From: a virus
Virus record (IMG/VR): IMGVR_UViG_3300042987_003668
Span: 1 to 27,614 of that record
Length of the DNA: 27,614 nucleotides
Strand: one strand, 5' to 3'
Part shown: positions 10,401 through 18,717 of the stretch, piece by piece
How positions within the stretch are numbered: position 1 is the stretch's first letter
Layout of the letters: every line of letters begins with the position of its first letter
The notes under the pieces: model-generated
The model's input: only the letters and a program-made list of their open reading frames with translations
Database searches by the model: none
What the model was told of the DNA's origin: nothing
Made by a program: the position numbers and the translations under genes

Positions 10401-13084
10401 CCGCCGGTGTTATTTAAGACAATAATACCATTACCACCAACAACATTAGCTACGTAAGCTCCCGTTGTGTCAGTGCCTAAAGTTATAGAATCTGCTGCAA
10501 TTGTAGTTGCTATTGTTAATAATGTAGTTGTTGGTGTTAATACAGCATTTGCAGAACCCGTTACATCTCCAGTAAGTATTATATTTGCAACTGGTCTATT
10601 TGTTATATTTGTATAGTTTGTATAATATAAACTATCCTGTCCATCTAATAAGTCTGCATCTAGTCCAGACCCAGTTCCACCAACATTTTTAATACTGTTA
10701 AGTAGATTAACATTTGAAACTGCACCAACAAATGTTCCTACAGAGGTTACATTTGCCGCAATTGTTGGAGTAGCACCCTCACCGGTTAAACCGGTTAATG
10801 TAATACCAGATCCTTGTACTAAATTAGCAACATAGGCACCAGTAGTATCTGTTCCTAATGCAACTGAATCAGCAGCAATTGTAGTTTGAATTACAAAAGA
10901 ATTGCTAGCTAGATCCTGAAGTGTCATTACATTGGAACCAGTAATATCTCCAGCTAAGGTAATTGTTATTGTAGGATCTGGCTTATTTGTAATATTTGCC
11001 CAGTTAAAATCTATAGGTAATACTGTAGCAGAACTTAGTCTACCCCAAGTGTCTACGGTAAATGAACCAACTGCTGTACTATTACCGTATGAACCAGCTG
11101 TGACTCCTGTAGCAATTAGTGTAATATTTGGAGTAGCACCCTCACCGGTTAATCCTGAAATTATAACACCATTTCCACTTAATAAATTGGCAACATATGC
11201 GCCTGTAGTATCTGTACCTAGTGCTACAGAATCTGGCTGAATAGTTGTTGAAATGGTCAATAATGTTGTTGAGGAAGTTAGTATAGCATTTGCAGAACCA
11301 ACTATATCTCCTGTTAATGCTATATTAGCAACTGGTCTATTTGTAACATTTGCATAGTTAAAATCAATTGGTAAAGTGCTTGCGCTAGTAATTCTACCCC
11401 ATTGATTTACAGTAAAGGTTCCTACAGCAGCTGAATTTCCATAAGTACCAGATGTTACTCCCGTAGCTAATAAAGTAATATTTGGAGTAGCACCTTCACC
11501 AGTTAATCCTGAAATTATAACACCATTTCCACTTAACAAGTTTGCTACATAGGCACCAGTTGTATCGGTGCCTAAAGCAACTGAATCAGCGGCAATTGTT
11601 GTTTGAATAGTGAAACTGTTACTATTCAAATCTTGCAAAGTCATTACATTAGAACCAGTAATATCTCCAGCTAAAGTAATTGTAATTGTTGGATCTGGCT
11701 TATTGGTTACATCATTCCAATTTGGAGTAATTGTAGCATTTGAAGCAGAGGTTATTCTACCATAAGTATCAATTGTTAGTATTGCAGATACTGATGCATT
11801 TCCATAAGTACTTGCAGTAACACCCGAAGGCGATAATCTAATGTCTACTTGTTGTCCATGACTTCCGTCATTACCAAATAATGAAACTCCACCAGTAGAA
11901 TTGGTAATACCCTGAACATATGCTCCGGTTGTTTGTGATACTATGCTTAAAATAATATCTACATTTGATGAAGATGTTATTCTACCCCATTGATCAACAG
12001 TATGAACTGGACTCATAGTTGCATTACCATAAGAGCCTGCAGTTACTCCTGTTGCTTGCAATGTGATATTAGGAGTAGCACCTTCACCCGTTAATCCGGA
12101 GATAGTGATACCGTTTCCGCTAAGTAAATTAGAAACATAAGGACCAGTTGTATCTGTTCCCAACGCAACGGAATCTGGCTGAATAACAGTTGTAATAGTT
12201 ATTGTGTTACTTGTAATATCAGCTAGTATTGCATTTCCTGATCCAACAACATCCCCATTTAAAATAACATTTATTTGTGGATCTGGTTTGTTAACAATAG
12301 TCAACCAATCTGAACCAGCTCCTCCAACACCTGGAATTTCTACGTTACTTACACTAGATATTCTACCCCATTGATCAACTGTTATAACAGGAATTATATT
12401 TGAGGCACCATATGTTTTTGCTACTACACCAGTAGGAGCTAAAGTTACATTGGGAACTACGTTCGCGGTTCCGTTTGCCCCCACAACTGCAATTCCATTA
12501 CCACCTAGAATATTACCTAAATATCTAGATTGAATTGTTGTGGTTATGGTAACAGTATTGCTTGCTAAGTTTGGAAGTGTAGCACTAGCAGATCCTGATA
12601 AATCACCAGCTAAAGAAACTGTTATGACTGGACTACTAACAACATTGATTTGTACAACAGCATTCTCAGAGCTATCGTTACCGAAAAGAGCAATACCAGA
12701 TCCTGCAACTATATTACCTACATATCTACCAAAGGTATCTACACCCAATTGAACGGTATCTGCTCCAAAGGTAGTATTGATAGTTATTGTGTTACTATTT
12801 AAATTATTTAAAATAGCATTACCAACACCAACAACTTTACCTTGTAGTACTACATCAATTTGGGGACTACTGTTTACAGAACCCGTGGATATATTACTGT
12901 TTAATCGAGTATCGATTATTATAATATTGTTGGGCTGTAAAGAACCATCTGGCAATCTTTTTGATAGAATAATGTTTGCATTACCTAGAACGTCTCCTGA
13001 GAAGATTACGTTTATAGGTGCTTCGACATTAATAGAAGCTAAAACTTCTTGCCAATTACTTCCTTGAAGGCTTAAATCTGACAT
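7496..13084 (-). CDS. Giant repeat tail fibre with C-terminal S74 self-cleaving chaperone
   Basis: The 1862-residue protein is predicted to be a trimeric beta-structured fibre or baseplate appendage that contacts the host. Residues ~1-1190 hold an imperfect ~100-residue unit. I count ten copies of a block like TGAYVANLLSGNG...GLTGEGA and eight copies of a block like VDQWGRITSAS. Residues ~1230-1500 carry GIGTSTPSHHLTI and GIGQTTPIAKLQV motifs typical of S74 fibres. Residues ~1500-1750 are Gly/Tyr-rich with repeated GVYG. The C-terminus (1762-1862) is a peptidase S74 intramolecular chaperone, starting SDLRLKSN and including GMIAQEVQEHVPEV and a terminal coiled coil. In characterised S74 proteins the chain cleaves itself just before this Ser, here between A1761 and S1762, after trimerisation. 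It sits between gp5 and gp25, 1 nt after gp5. Confidence 0.85.
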   Translation of the reverse strand: MSDLSLQGSNWQEVLASINVEAPINVIFSGDVLGNANIILSKRLPDGSLQPNNIIIIDTRLNSNISTGSVNSSPQIDVVLQGKVVGVGNAILNNLNSNTITINTTFGADTVQLGVDTFGRYVGNIVAGSGIALFGNDSSENAVVQINVVSSPVITVSLAGDLSGSASATLPNLASNTVTITTTIQSRYLGNILGGNGIAVVGANGTANVVPNVTLAPTGVVAKTYGASNIIPVITVDQWGRISSVSNVEIPGVGGAGSDWLTIVNKPDPQINVILNGDVVGSGNAILADITSNTITITTVIQPDSVALGTDTTGPYVSNLLSGNGITISGLTGEGATPNITLQATGVTAGSYGNATMSPVHTVDQWGRITSSSNVDIILSIVSQTTGAYVQGITNSTGGVSLFGNDGSHGQQVDIRLSPSGVTASTYGNASVSAILTIDTYGRITSASNATITPNWNDVTNKPDPTITITLAGDITGSNVMTLQDLNSNSFTIQTTIAADSVALGTDTTGAYVANLLSGNGVIISGLTGEGATPNITLLATGVTSGTYGNSAAVGTFTVNQWGRITSASTLPIDFNYANVTNRPVANIALTGDIVGSANAILTSSTTLLTISTTIQPDSVALGTDTTGAYVANLLSGNGVIISGLTGEGATPNITLIATGVTAGSYGNSTAVGSFTVDTWGRLSSATVLPIDFNWANITNKPDPTITITLAGDITGSNVMTLQDLASNSFVIQTTIAADSVALGTDTTGAYVANLVQGSGITLTGLTGEGATPTIAANVTSVGTFVGAVSNVNLLNSIKNVGGTGSGLDADLLDGQDSLYYTNYTNITNRPVANIILTGDVTGSANAVLTPTTTLLTIATTIAADSITLGTDTTGAYVANVVGGNGIIVLNNTGGEANVPNITLSATGVTAASYGNSTAVGTFTVNQWGRLTAAASTPIDYNYANVTNRPVANIALTGTITGSANALLTPTTTLLSIATTIAADSVTLGTHTVGPYVANLLSGNGIVLTSLTGESAVPNITLSPTGVTAKTYGASNVVPVFSVDQWGRITSVSNVEIPGVGGAGSDWLTIVNKPDPQINVILTGDVTGSANAILQDVTSNTITITTTIQPDSVVLGTYTTGPYVANLLSGNGVIISGLTGEGAIPNITLQATGVTSGSYGNSTAVGTFTVNQWGRLSSATSTPIDYNYANVTNRPVANIALIGDATGIANAILAPSSTSLVITVTTPNVNQNVTINSSPVFGNVTLTQSGIIDVNSSVSALRVTQRGSGNAILVEDSTNPDATPFVVAADGTVGIGTSTPSHHLTIKEAGVSQIALLKSDGTSNAYIGTFPAFGTASNGDLQLRLDKSGLANIVFGWLGSENTGMRLQSDGTFTLGNVAYTAPGGTKAIIVEAGPVGGSGGGSKLFLNHNYATSLEVFGRFDSTGLKSPLAVPMGFFTNNLERVRIDASGNVGIGQTTPIAKLQVTNSTKNIQTYVNYELSDYGVGVYGIGGTTSVGSGQAIGVWGQASSGNSNVGVYGTNLTTLGQGWLGYLNQGVYGFGPSQGVSISRGVSGLTPGGSANSGVFGQHVRSTSTGHLGYYLSSTDTSYGVFGVGGSANSAFSVGLYGSVTGSVTGSNIAVRAEHQGSGSIGYSAYQGIGLLGQGGTKVSSGASIGVQGQTSGSGNIAVYGICEQSFGYMGYGNTYGVYGSAPAYGVYGSASSYGVYGTTANPTGAGAAGFNTNTGSYGYVGYSIYGVYGEGAYGLYSVGNIYATGDVISASDLRLKSNVVTISNALSTVCNLRGVHYTLKQTGQKKIGMIAQEVQEHVPEVIDAGNEYLGISYPNLVGLLVESIKDLKLANDKLMSQIAELREEIKTITKK
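9657..9715. repeat. 59-bp exact direct repeat within the fibre gene, copy 1
   Basis: This stretch reads identically to 11490-11548. It encodes the LLSGNGVIISGLTGEGA block of the fibre repeat unit. Flanking DNA has diverged, so the exact identity over 59 bp suggests recent duplication or gene conversion between repeat units. Confidence 0.85.
11490..11548. repeat. 59-bp exact direct repeat within the fibre gene, copy 2
   Basis: Identical by eye to 9657-9715. A less perfect relative of the same block lies near 11136-11192. Another pair of similar long segments, about 110 bp, lies near 9850-9960 and 12270-12380. Together they mark the repeat array as a place where units could be gained, lost or shuffled. 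Confidence 0.85.
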
Positions 13085-13085
13085 A

Positions 13086-15584
13086 TTAGGCTAAATTTAT
13101 GAATTTGTTACGAGCATATACTTGGTGATCTTTGAATGTGGCATAAGGCAAAGGATGTTTTTGCCCAGACTTATCGAATGCAATATGTATCCATGGATTT
13201 CTAGCTCCTCCGCCATACTCTAGTAGTATTTGTTTATAAGGAACATTCTCGGCAATCCATTGAACAATTGTATAGTAATCTGTAGCAGTTGCCTTGGTAA
13301 ATTGTATATCAGCTGCCATGCCAGTGCCATGATCTGATGTTGTATACTGCTTATCCAATCTAAATGCATTCGTTACAAACATATCCGGATATGTTTCTTT
13401 TATTTTATCAAGACAATTAACAGCAAGATTTTTAAGATTACATGTGATTTGTGCTGGAGTTAAACCTCTGTTCTCTACTACTTTTTGTTTTACTACAACA
13501 GCACGAGATGATAATTCCCCAAGATTAAAATACTTTGATAATTTTAAACTATCTGGGAATTCATTGAAAGAATTAAACTCAGTACAATCACAATTAACAT
13601 TTGAGGCAACTGATGCGGCAGGTTCTGCCGTACCAGATTCTGTTGGTGTGGTTGGTACCACTTCACCAGATTGAACTTGTTGTTGGTGAATTTGTTCTGA
13701 ACCGGGTTCACCAGCATCTAATCTGTATGCATTTGGAGTACAATCTGGTCTATTCAATGGTTTAATATCTATTTCTTCTATTGTCTTTGCTTCTGGAGCA
13801 TCACTCAAACTATTTGAAGAAGCAGAGTCAGCAAGTTTATCATCAACTCTAATTTGTCCTCTCGATGAATTAACATCAATATAAACATTTCTACCAATGA
13901 TATTGGTATTATCTGCAGCAGTTTGTTTGTAAGCAGAACCTACACTTAAATCTACATTTTCTTCTGTAGTTAAATTAAATGCTCTTGCTTTAATATTGAA
14001 TGTACCTCCACTATTCATATTAATATCACTTGCAACATTAACATTTAAAGATTTGTTAACAGTTGCAGTTGCATCTCCGTATACTTGTAGATTGACATCA
14101 TTTTTAACTAGTATTTGTGTAGCACCCTCTACCGTTAACTTATAAGCACCTCTGACAAACAAATTATCATTGTGCTCCATAATCTCATAATTATCACCCA
14201 TAACCTTACGAACCATGGAACCATTCATATCAATCTCCATATAAGTTCCCTTCTTATGGTAAATATGAATACGTTCTTGACCCTTTGTATTATCAAACTC
14301 TACTAGATGTCCTGCCTCTGTTTGGTAGGTGAAATTGTAAGGATAAGTAGCACAGTAAGCTGGTTTTGGTTCATCCCAAGATCCATTTACAGTTGGTATG
14401 TTTTCTCTTATATTCTTTATTCGTTTTGCAATTGGAGTTTCTGTAATATCTCCAACAGCAAGTTTATTTGTATCTGGTAAATTATTATACTCACATTTTG
14501 GAAATTCATTATTTGGATCAGCAAATGCAGGAGCTTTTGTAGTACTCACATCATTTAGTGCACCAGCTGGATTAACATATGGTGGAATTTTTGCATCTTC
14601 AGATGCAGTAGCAACTAAAGGAACCTCTGAACCAACTGCATTTGCACCTAAGTCATAATAAGTTTTTCCTGTTGTACCATTACCATCTTTACTGTCATTA
14701 CCTCTTGCAAAATTTGTGGCACCACCAGCACCCAATAAATGTGAAGTAGCTAATAAGCCAGCAACTTTACCTGGGGGATCATTTGTAGTTATAGTACCAT
14801 TCTTGAGTAATATATTATAATTGAACTTCAAGTTCTCAAACATTATTTTTTCTTGAACTTGAGGGGAATTAAAATAAGCTTCTTTTGAACTTAAACCATC
14901 CTTTCCTGTCCATTTTGAAGGATCATTGAGAACTTCATTTGATAATGAACCAGATTTTACATATCCCAATGTAATTAATGCAGGCGCGCCGAATTGATAT
15001 TTACCAATGTAATTTGCTCTGTTTGTTGCTGTATAGTTTTGAACTCCACCTGCCACAGAACTTGATTCTTTGAAACCAAGTGCATTCATTAACTTTTGTA
15101 TTTGTTCTTGTGTTAGTGGTGGTAGAGTTGAACTTATAGCAGATGTTGGATCAGTTGTTGTTTCTGATGCTACAACAACTGCATTGCCTTGACTATCTAA
15201 TACAGGAGAACCATCGGATGCTCTTAAAACATTTTGAGGGTTTAGAGTCTCTTGTGTTTTTTGAATTTGACATAATTTGTTTGCTTGTGATATACCACCA
15301 ATTGTTCCCATAACAACTGGCTGTTGCATATCATCCCCATCGATGAAGAATCCAATACACCAAGTACCTGGTAATAATCCTAAGGGAGAAGAACCTAAAC
15401 CAGACATTGCAGCTGATGTTGTTGGCTGCATAGGAATTGCCCACGGTAAATCTGTTGTGGGTAAAATTTCCTTATCGTCAGAATGAATTCCTATTATTCT
15501 TACTCTGACTCTACCTAATTTTTCGGGATCATCTCTATCTTCTACAACACCAACCCACCAATTAAAAATATTATTTACTAGCAT
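13086..15584 (-). CDS. 5: Baseplate hub/spike protein gp5 with lysozyme-like and M15 peptidase-like domains
   Basis: The 832-residue protein is the central hub and cell-puncturing device. Domain order: an N-terminal OB-fold (1-~100; WWVGVVEDRDDPEKLGRVRV, WAIPM, FIDGDDMQQPVVMGT), as in T4 gp5. Residues ~157-315 form a lytic-transglycosylase/lysozyme-like region with LGFKESS (candidate catalytic Glu173) and NYIGKYQFG (191-199). Residues ~417-580 contain short beta repeats (HIYHKKGTYMEIDMNGSMVR onward), the triple beta-helix needle. Residues ~670-832 form a peptidase M15-like domain with SDHGTGMAAD (His752, Asp759) and WIHIAF (His800) as zinc ligands. T4 gp5 has a different lysozyme and no C-terminal peptidase. 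The start abuts the gp27-like stop (TAAATG), fitting the gp27-gp5 complex. The enzyme domains are inferred from motifs only. Confidence 0.85.
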   Translation of the reverse strand: MLVNNIFNWWVGVVEDRDDPEKLGRVRVRIIGIHSDDKEILPTTDLPWAIPMQPTTSAAMSGLGSSPLGLLPGTWCIGFFIDGDDMQQPVVMGTIGGISQANKLCQIQKTQETLNPQNVLRASDGSPVLDSQGNAVVVASETTTDPTSAISSTLPPLTQEQIQKLMNALGFKESSSVAGGVQNYTATNRANYIGKYQFGAPALITLGYVKSGSLSNEVLNDPSKWTGKDGLSSKEAYFNSPQVQEKIMFENLKFNYNILLKNGTITTNDPPGKVAGLLATSHLLGAGGATNFARGNDSKDGNGTTGKTYYDLGANAVGSEVPLVATASEDAKIPPYVNPAGALNDVSTTKAPAFADPNNEFPKCEYNNLPDTNKLAVGDITETPIAKRIKNIRENIPTVNGSWDEPKPAYCATYPYNFTYQTEAGHLVEFDNTKGQERIHIYHKKGTYMEIDMNGSMVRKVMGDNYEIMEHNDNLFVRGAYKLTVEGATQILVKNDVNLQVYGDATATVNKSLNVNVASDINMNSGGTFNIKARAFNLTTEENVDLSVGSAYKQTAADNTNIIGRNVYIDVNSSRGQIRVDDKLADSASSNSLSDAPEAKTIEEIDIKPLNRPDCTPNAYRLDAGEPGSEQIHQQQVQSGEVVPTTPTESGTAEPAASVASNVNCDCTEFNSFNEFPDSLKLSKYFNLGELSSRAVVVKQKVVENRGLTPAQITCNLKNLAVNCLDKIKETYPDMFVTNAFRLDKQYTTSDHGTGMAADIQFTKATATDYYTIVQWIAENVPYKQILLEYGGGARNPWIHIAFDKSGQKHPLPYATFKDHQVYARNKFINLA

Positions 15585-16916
15585 TTAAAAATCTTCTGTT
15601 ATGATGGCTTCACCATCTTTTATTATTTCCATAGACATGATATGAGATTTTAAATTTATCTTATGTCTAATTGCCGTCACTAAATATGACCCACTATATT
15701 TTGGATCATATGCCATACCAGTTGCTGTTTCATCTTGTGTATTTGTTGGATATAAAAATTCTATCATTGAACCTGCTTCCATATCCATTCTACCAGGAAC
15801 TGTAATATTTAAAACATAATTTGATAACTCTGCTAATTTTGATCTTCTATTACCATAAATCTCCGGTACTTTCTCCGTATAGTTATTCTTAAAATCAGAG
15901 AACAAACTTTTATTTACTGGAAAAAATTTAACATGGGTAGCAGGATTTCTTAAAGTATCTTCAGCAAAGAATGGTACTGTGGTGCTATCTGAATGAGTAT
16001 ATCTGTCATAATTAGCAAGATAATCATAATCTATTACATCATATTTTTTTGATATTAAATCTAGAGAAAGTGCTCTATTTGCGAGATAACCTTCAGTATA
16101 ATTCTTTACATAGTCGGTTGTTTTCTCAACTTTAAAATCTTGCACATGGAATAGCTTTTGTAATACTTCTTTAGGTTGCCTAATATTTGGAGGAAAATAA
16201 ATATATGTTCCTTTGATTAAATTATTGATCAGAGATTGACTATAAATTTGTTCAATGTTACCAAAATAGAACGCCTGTAGAGATTCCCAGAATAAAAAAT
16301 CACATGCTGATCCATCAACCGGAATAGATTTAGACGCTATCCAATTTATACATTTTGAAGGACTCCAGCCGGGACTTATAAATTTGAAAGAGTTTTGTAC
16401 CTCATTTAAAATATAAAGTGGTGTTGTCTCTTGTGATTCTTTAAGTACACCTCTCTCACCTTCCTCATATGTTCTTGGAGTCTCTAAGAAATTAAGAAAT
16501 ATTTCTGAAACTATATCTGTACCCTTTCCCTTAAATGGTTTGTAAAGGGGAGTTAACATATCAGCTATAGCTTCAAAGGAACAGAAATGTAGAGTATAGA
16601 TTTGTGTGTTATTATCTAACACAGTGTTTCTATCTGAGATAGAGATTACTCTAAATGTTTTAGATAATCCTTTATCTAGAGAAGGAGTACTTAACTTGAG
16701 AACGATGTATTCTTCACCAATTATATTTAGTGAAGTTATTATATTTCTTTTATCGCTGAGTTGAATATACCCATGGAGGAAATTTGAAAACACATCTTCA
16801 AAAATGCTCATCTCTACTAAATAGTCAGTTAGGTCAACCACATATTTTGTTGTTGATACTAGTGCTATTTGCTCTATGTGTATATCACCTGCGTATTCTA
16901 AATTTTCCTCAGACAT
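15585..16916 (-). CDS. 27: gp27-like baseplate hub protein
   Basis: The 443-residue protein (T4 gp27 is 391) is probably the torus-shaped hub protein that holds the gp5 spike and continues into the tail tube. Similarity is weak by eye but present: an N-terminal beta segment with LHGYIQLSDKRNII (T4 EGMLQFYDSKNI), and a C-terminal YVLNITVPGRMDMEAGSMIEFLYP...SYLVTAIRHKI, the tail-hub fold pattern in which a tube-domain strand follows a Gly-rich turn (T4 GNFNLTPGVKIIF...EFYVDEVIHEL). The best argument is position: it directly precedes gp5 with no gap and overlaps the gp53 stop by 8 nt. It could alternatively be annotated only as a virion structural protein. Confidence 0.65.
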   Translation of the reverse strand: MSEENLEYAGDIHIEQIALVSTTKYVVDLTDYLVEMSIFEDVFSNFLHGYIQLSDKRNIITSLNIIGEEYIVLKLSTPSLDKGLSKTFRVISISDRNTVLDNNTQIYTLHFCSFEAIADMLTPLYKPFKGKGTDIVSEIFLNFLETPRTYEEGERGVLKESQETTPLYILNEVQNSFKFISPGWSPSKCINWIASKSIPVDGSACDFLFWESLQAFYFGNIEQIYSQSLINNLIKGTYIYFPPNIRQPKEVLQKLFHVQDFKVEKTTDYVKNYTEGYLANRALSLDLISKKYDVIDYDYLANYDRYTHSDSTTVPFFAEDTLRNPATHVKFFPVNKSLFSDFKNNYTEKVPEIYGNRRSKLAELSNYVLNITVPGRMDMEAGSMIEFLYPTNTQDETATGMAYDPKYSGSYLVTAIRHKINLKSHIMSMEIIKDGEAIITEDF

Positions 16917-17427
16917 TTATAATCTTTTCAAACTCTTGATTAAGTTGAGCAACATATTGTGGTTTTAGAATTTTTATTCTACGCTTAGTTTCATTGATAT
17001 TTATTTCATAATCCATGTTTGAAATAGAAACCTTATTTGGAAAATTTTCATCATCAAAATCTACAATCGTACTATCATCTATATCTGCTTCATAATGGTG
17101 AGTTGCATAAATTTCTTCATCTGTCTCTCCATATTTGTTTCTTGCATATCTGACTAGTTGTTCTTGAGTCAAAGGCCATTCAAATCTAGGATCAATAATA
17201 TCATTCATCAGTAGAATAATCCAATGATATTCTGTACTACCATATAAATTATATGCTAAAATTTCAGGAGTATCTGACTCCTGAATATCATATTCATCAA
17301 ATATCGAAAAATTGGTTTTAATGTAATTTTTAATAGCAACACGTTTTGTTATATCTGTTACTATAGTAAAGTTTACATTGTCGCTGGCAAAGACACCAGT
17401 AAGAGGAAATTTTGAAAAATAGCCCAT
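16909..17427 (-). CDS. 53: Baseplate wedge protein gp53
   Basis: The 172-residue protein (T4 gp53 is 196) is the wedge subunit that clamps the gp6/gp7/gp25 core during baseplate assembly. The diagnostic block EILAYNLYGSTEYHWIILLM, then NDIIDPRFEWPLT (about residues 55-87), lines up with T4 EELANAIYGNPQLYWVLLMC, then NDNYDPYYGW. The C-terminus (NETKRRIKILKPQYVAQLNQ) matches the T4 end pattern RQIKIIAKSDINSF. It starts in a TAATG overlap with the gp48 stop and overlaps gp27-like by 8 nt. Confidence 0.9.
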   Translation of the reverse strand: MGYFSKFPLTGVFASDNVNFTIVTDITKRVAIKNYIKTNFSIFDEYDIQESDTPEILAYNLYGSTEYHWIILLMNDIIDPRFEWPLTQEQLVRYARNKYGETDEEIYATHHYEADIDDSTIVDFDDENFPNKVSISNMDYEININETKRRIKILKPQYVAQLNQEFEKIINV

Positions 17428-18680
17428 TAGTATCCCTTAACAATTCTTTCCTTGGTTAGAAGTTCTAGTTCCTGGAATTTAAGAGAAAGATTAATTTCTG
17501 CTGGTTCACCATTTTTAAATGACATAAAGTAATCTCCACCATATACAACAGACATATCTTTCAAAACACAAGTACTTATTTTATTGATAAATTTATTCTC
17601 TGCTCCTGAGAAATAATAAACTATATCAAATTCTGAAGGATAAACGTAAAACATTTTACCCTCTGATAATTCTGGATGCATGTGAAACTTGAATAAATCT
17701 ATTATACGTTTAATATTGTATACTTCATCCTCTGATTTGGGTAGGAATGTATATTTGAATTCAAATTCTCGTGGGTTTATTGCTTTGAATATTGTTTCTC
17801 TAAAAGGATTTGTTTGTACTCTACCACCAGCCATTAATAAATCTTTGGGTGATGGTGCACCCAATAATTGAGATGCAAGAGCAACTTTTGGTATGCCAGC
17901 CGCAGTGGCACCAATAAGTGCCATTGATTCTTTACCTGTTGCAGATGAAAGGGAATCTGTTATAGAACCACCACCAGCTAAGGCTTCTCCTAAACCACCA
18001 AGAATACCCATATCTAATTTATCATAATCAACAGAGTATCTAACTGATGGGGGAGTTTGCATGTGTAGAACTATTGCATCTACTATTCTTCTTGGAGTAT
18101 CGACAGTAAATGCATTGGTGATATTATCTAAACCACTAATTGCTGCTTTTGTTAAACCATAAGTTGCCGCACCAGCAGCTGCAGCACCACCAAGAGCAAT
18201 AGCTCCTCTAGCAACTTTTTTACCTGCTAACAATCCCTGAGCACCTTTAACAGTTGCTCCAGATTTTATAGAGGAAGAAATTATTTTCTTTACCTCTGCA
18301 CCACTTAGAGAAGTAACCTTGTTCAATTTTGACAAAGCAGATGCTGCGGCGGATAAACCTACTAAAACACCAGTTCCCTCGCGAGCAGCAGTACTAATCG
18401 ATTGGGAAGTTCCTCTATTTTGAGAAGAACCTGAAACATCCACATCAACTGCAGTGGTTGGTTTAAATTTGGTTTTTCCGCGCACATTTACGTAAAAGGT
18501 TACGTAATGTTGTAAATCTGCAGACCTTGTAACATCAGAGGGATAAGCATATTGACCTACGGTATAACTACCACTAGCATCTAGAGATAATTGTCCGGGT
18601 CGGTATTTTTCATCATTATAGCTTTTACCCAGAACTTGCTCTGTGTTAAATTTTTCAATCGGAGATGTTTTATTGGTCAT
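17427..18680 (-). CDS. 48: Baseplate tail tube cap gp48
   Basis: The 417-residue protein (T4 gp48 is 364) is expected to sit on the hub and start the tail tube with gp54. The C-terminal half has INPREFEFKYTFLPKSEDEV, then YNIKRIIDLFKFHMHPE (T4 TKVFTWDLTPRSTEDLMAII, then NIYQYFNYFS). It ends NLSLKFQELELLTKERIVKGY, as in T4 TLEITMREIITLNRA. The middle carries an unusual Ala/Gly-rich hydrophobic stretch (~105-185, including GAIALGGAAAAGAATYGL) not expected in a tube cap. It is the first gene of the minus-strand late operon: its ATG lies ~20 nt after the predicted start from the TATAAATA at 18706-18713. No clear Shine-Dalgarno is visible. Confidence 0.8.
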   Translation of the reverse strand: MTNKTSPIEKFNTEQVLGKSYNDEKYRPGQLSLDASGSYTVGQYAYPSDVTRSADLQHYVTFYVNVRGKTKFKPTTAVDVDVSGSSQNRGTSQSISTAAREGTGVLVGLSAAASALSKLNKVTSLSGAEVKKIISSSIKSGATVKGAQGLLAGKKVARGAIALGGAAAAGAATYGLTKAAISGLDNITNAFTVDTPRRIVDAIVLHMQTPPSVRYSVDYDKLDMGILGGLGEALAGGGSITDSLSSATGKESMALIGATAAGIPKVALASQLLGAPSPKDLLMAGGRVQTNPFRETIFKAINPREFEFKYTFLPKSEDEVYNIKRIIDLFKFHMHPELSEGKMFYVYPSEFDIVYYFSGAENKFINKISTCVLKDMSVVYGGDYFMSFKNGEPAEINLSLKFQELELLTKERIVKGY

Positions 18681-18683
18681 GGG

Positions 18684-18691
18684 AATAAATA
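18684..18691 (+). promoter_or_regulatory. Candidate T4-type late promoter (7/8 match) for the plus-strand gp4 operon
   Basis: AATAAATA differs from the T4 late consensus TATAAATA at one base. It lies in the 37-bp divergent gap, and T4 spacing would start transcription near 18697, ~20 nt before the gp4 ATG at 18718. One mismatch in an AT-rich gap is modest evidence on its own; symmetry with the perfect minus-strand site strengthens it. Confidence 0.45.
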
Positions 18692-18705
18692 ATAGTTGTA
18701 TTAAT

Positions 18706-18713
18706 TATTTATA
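18706..18713 (-). promoter_or_regulatory. T4-type late promoter (TATAAATA) for the minus-strand gp48 operon
   Basis: An exact TATAAATA octamer lies on the minus strand within the 37-bp gap between divergent gp48 and gp4. With T4 spacing, transcription begins near 18700, ~20 nt before the gp48 ATG at 18680. It would drive gp48, 53, 27, 5, the fibre and gp25-6-7. Confidence 0.75.
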
Positions 18714-18717
18714 TGTT

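Noticed and set aside
18643-18717. Upstream start for gp4
   Set aside because: It lies in gp48, in the divergent promoter region, and adds residues unlike the family; 18718 gives the T4 length.
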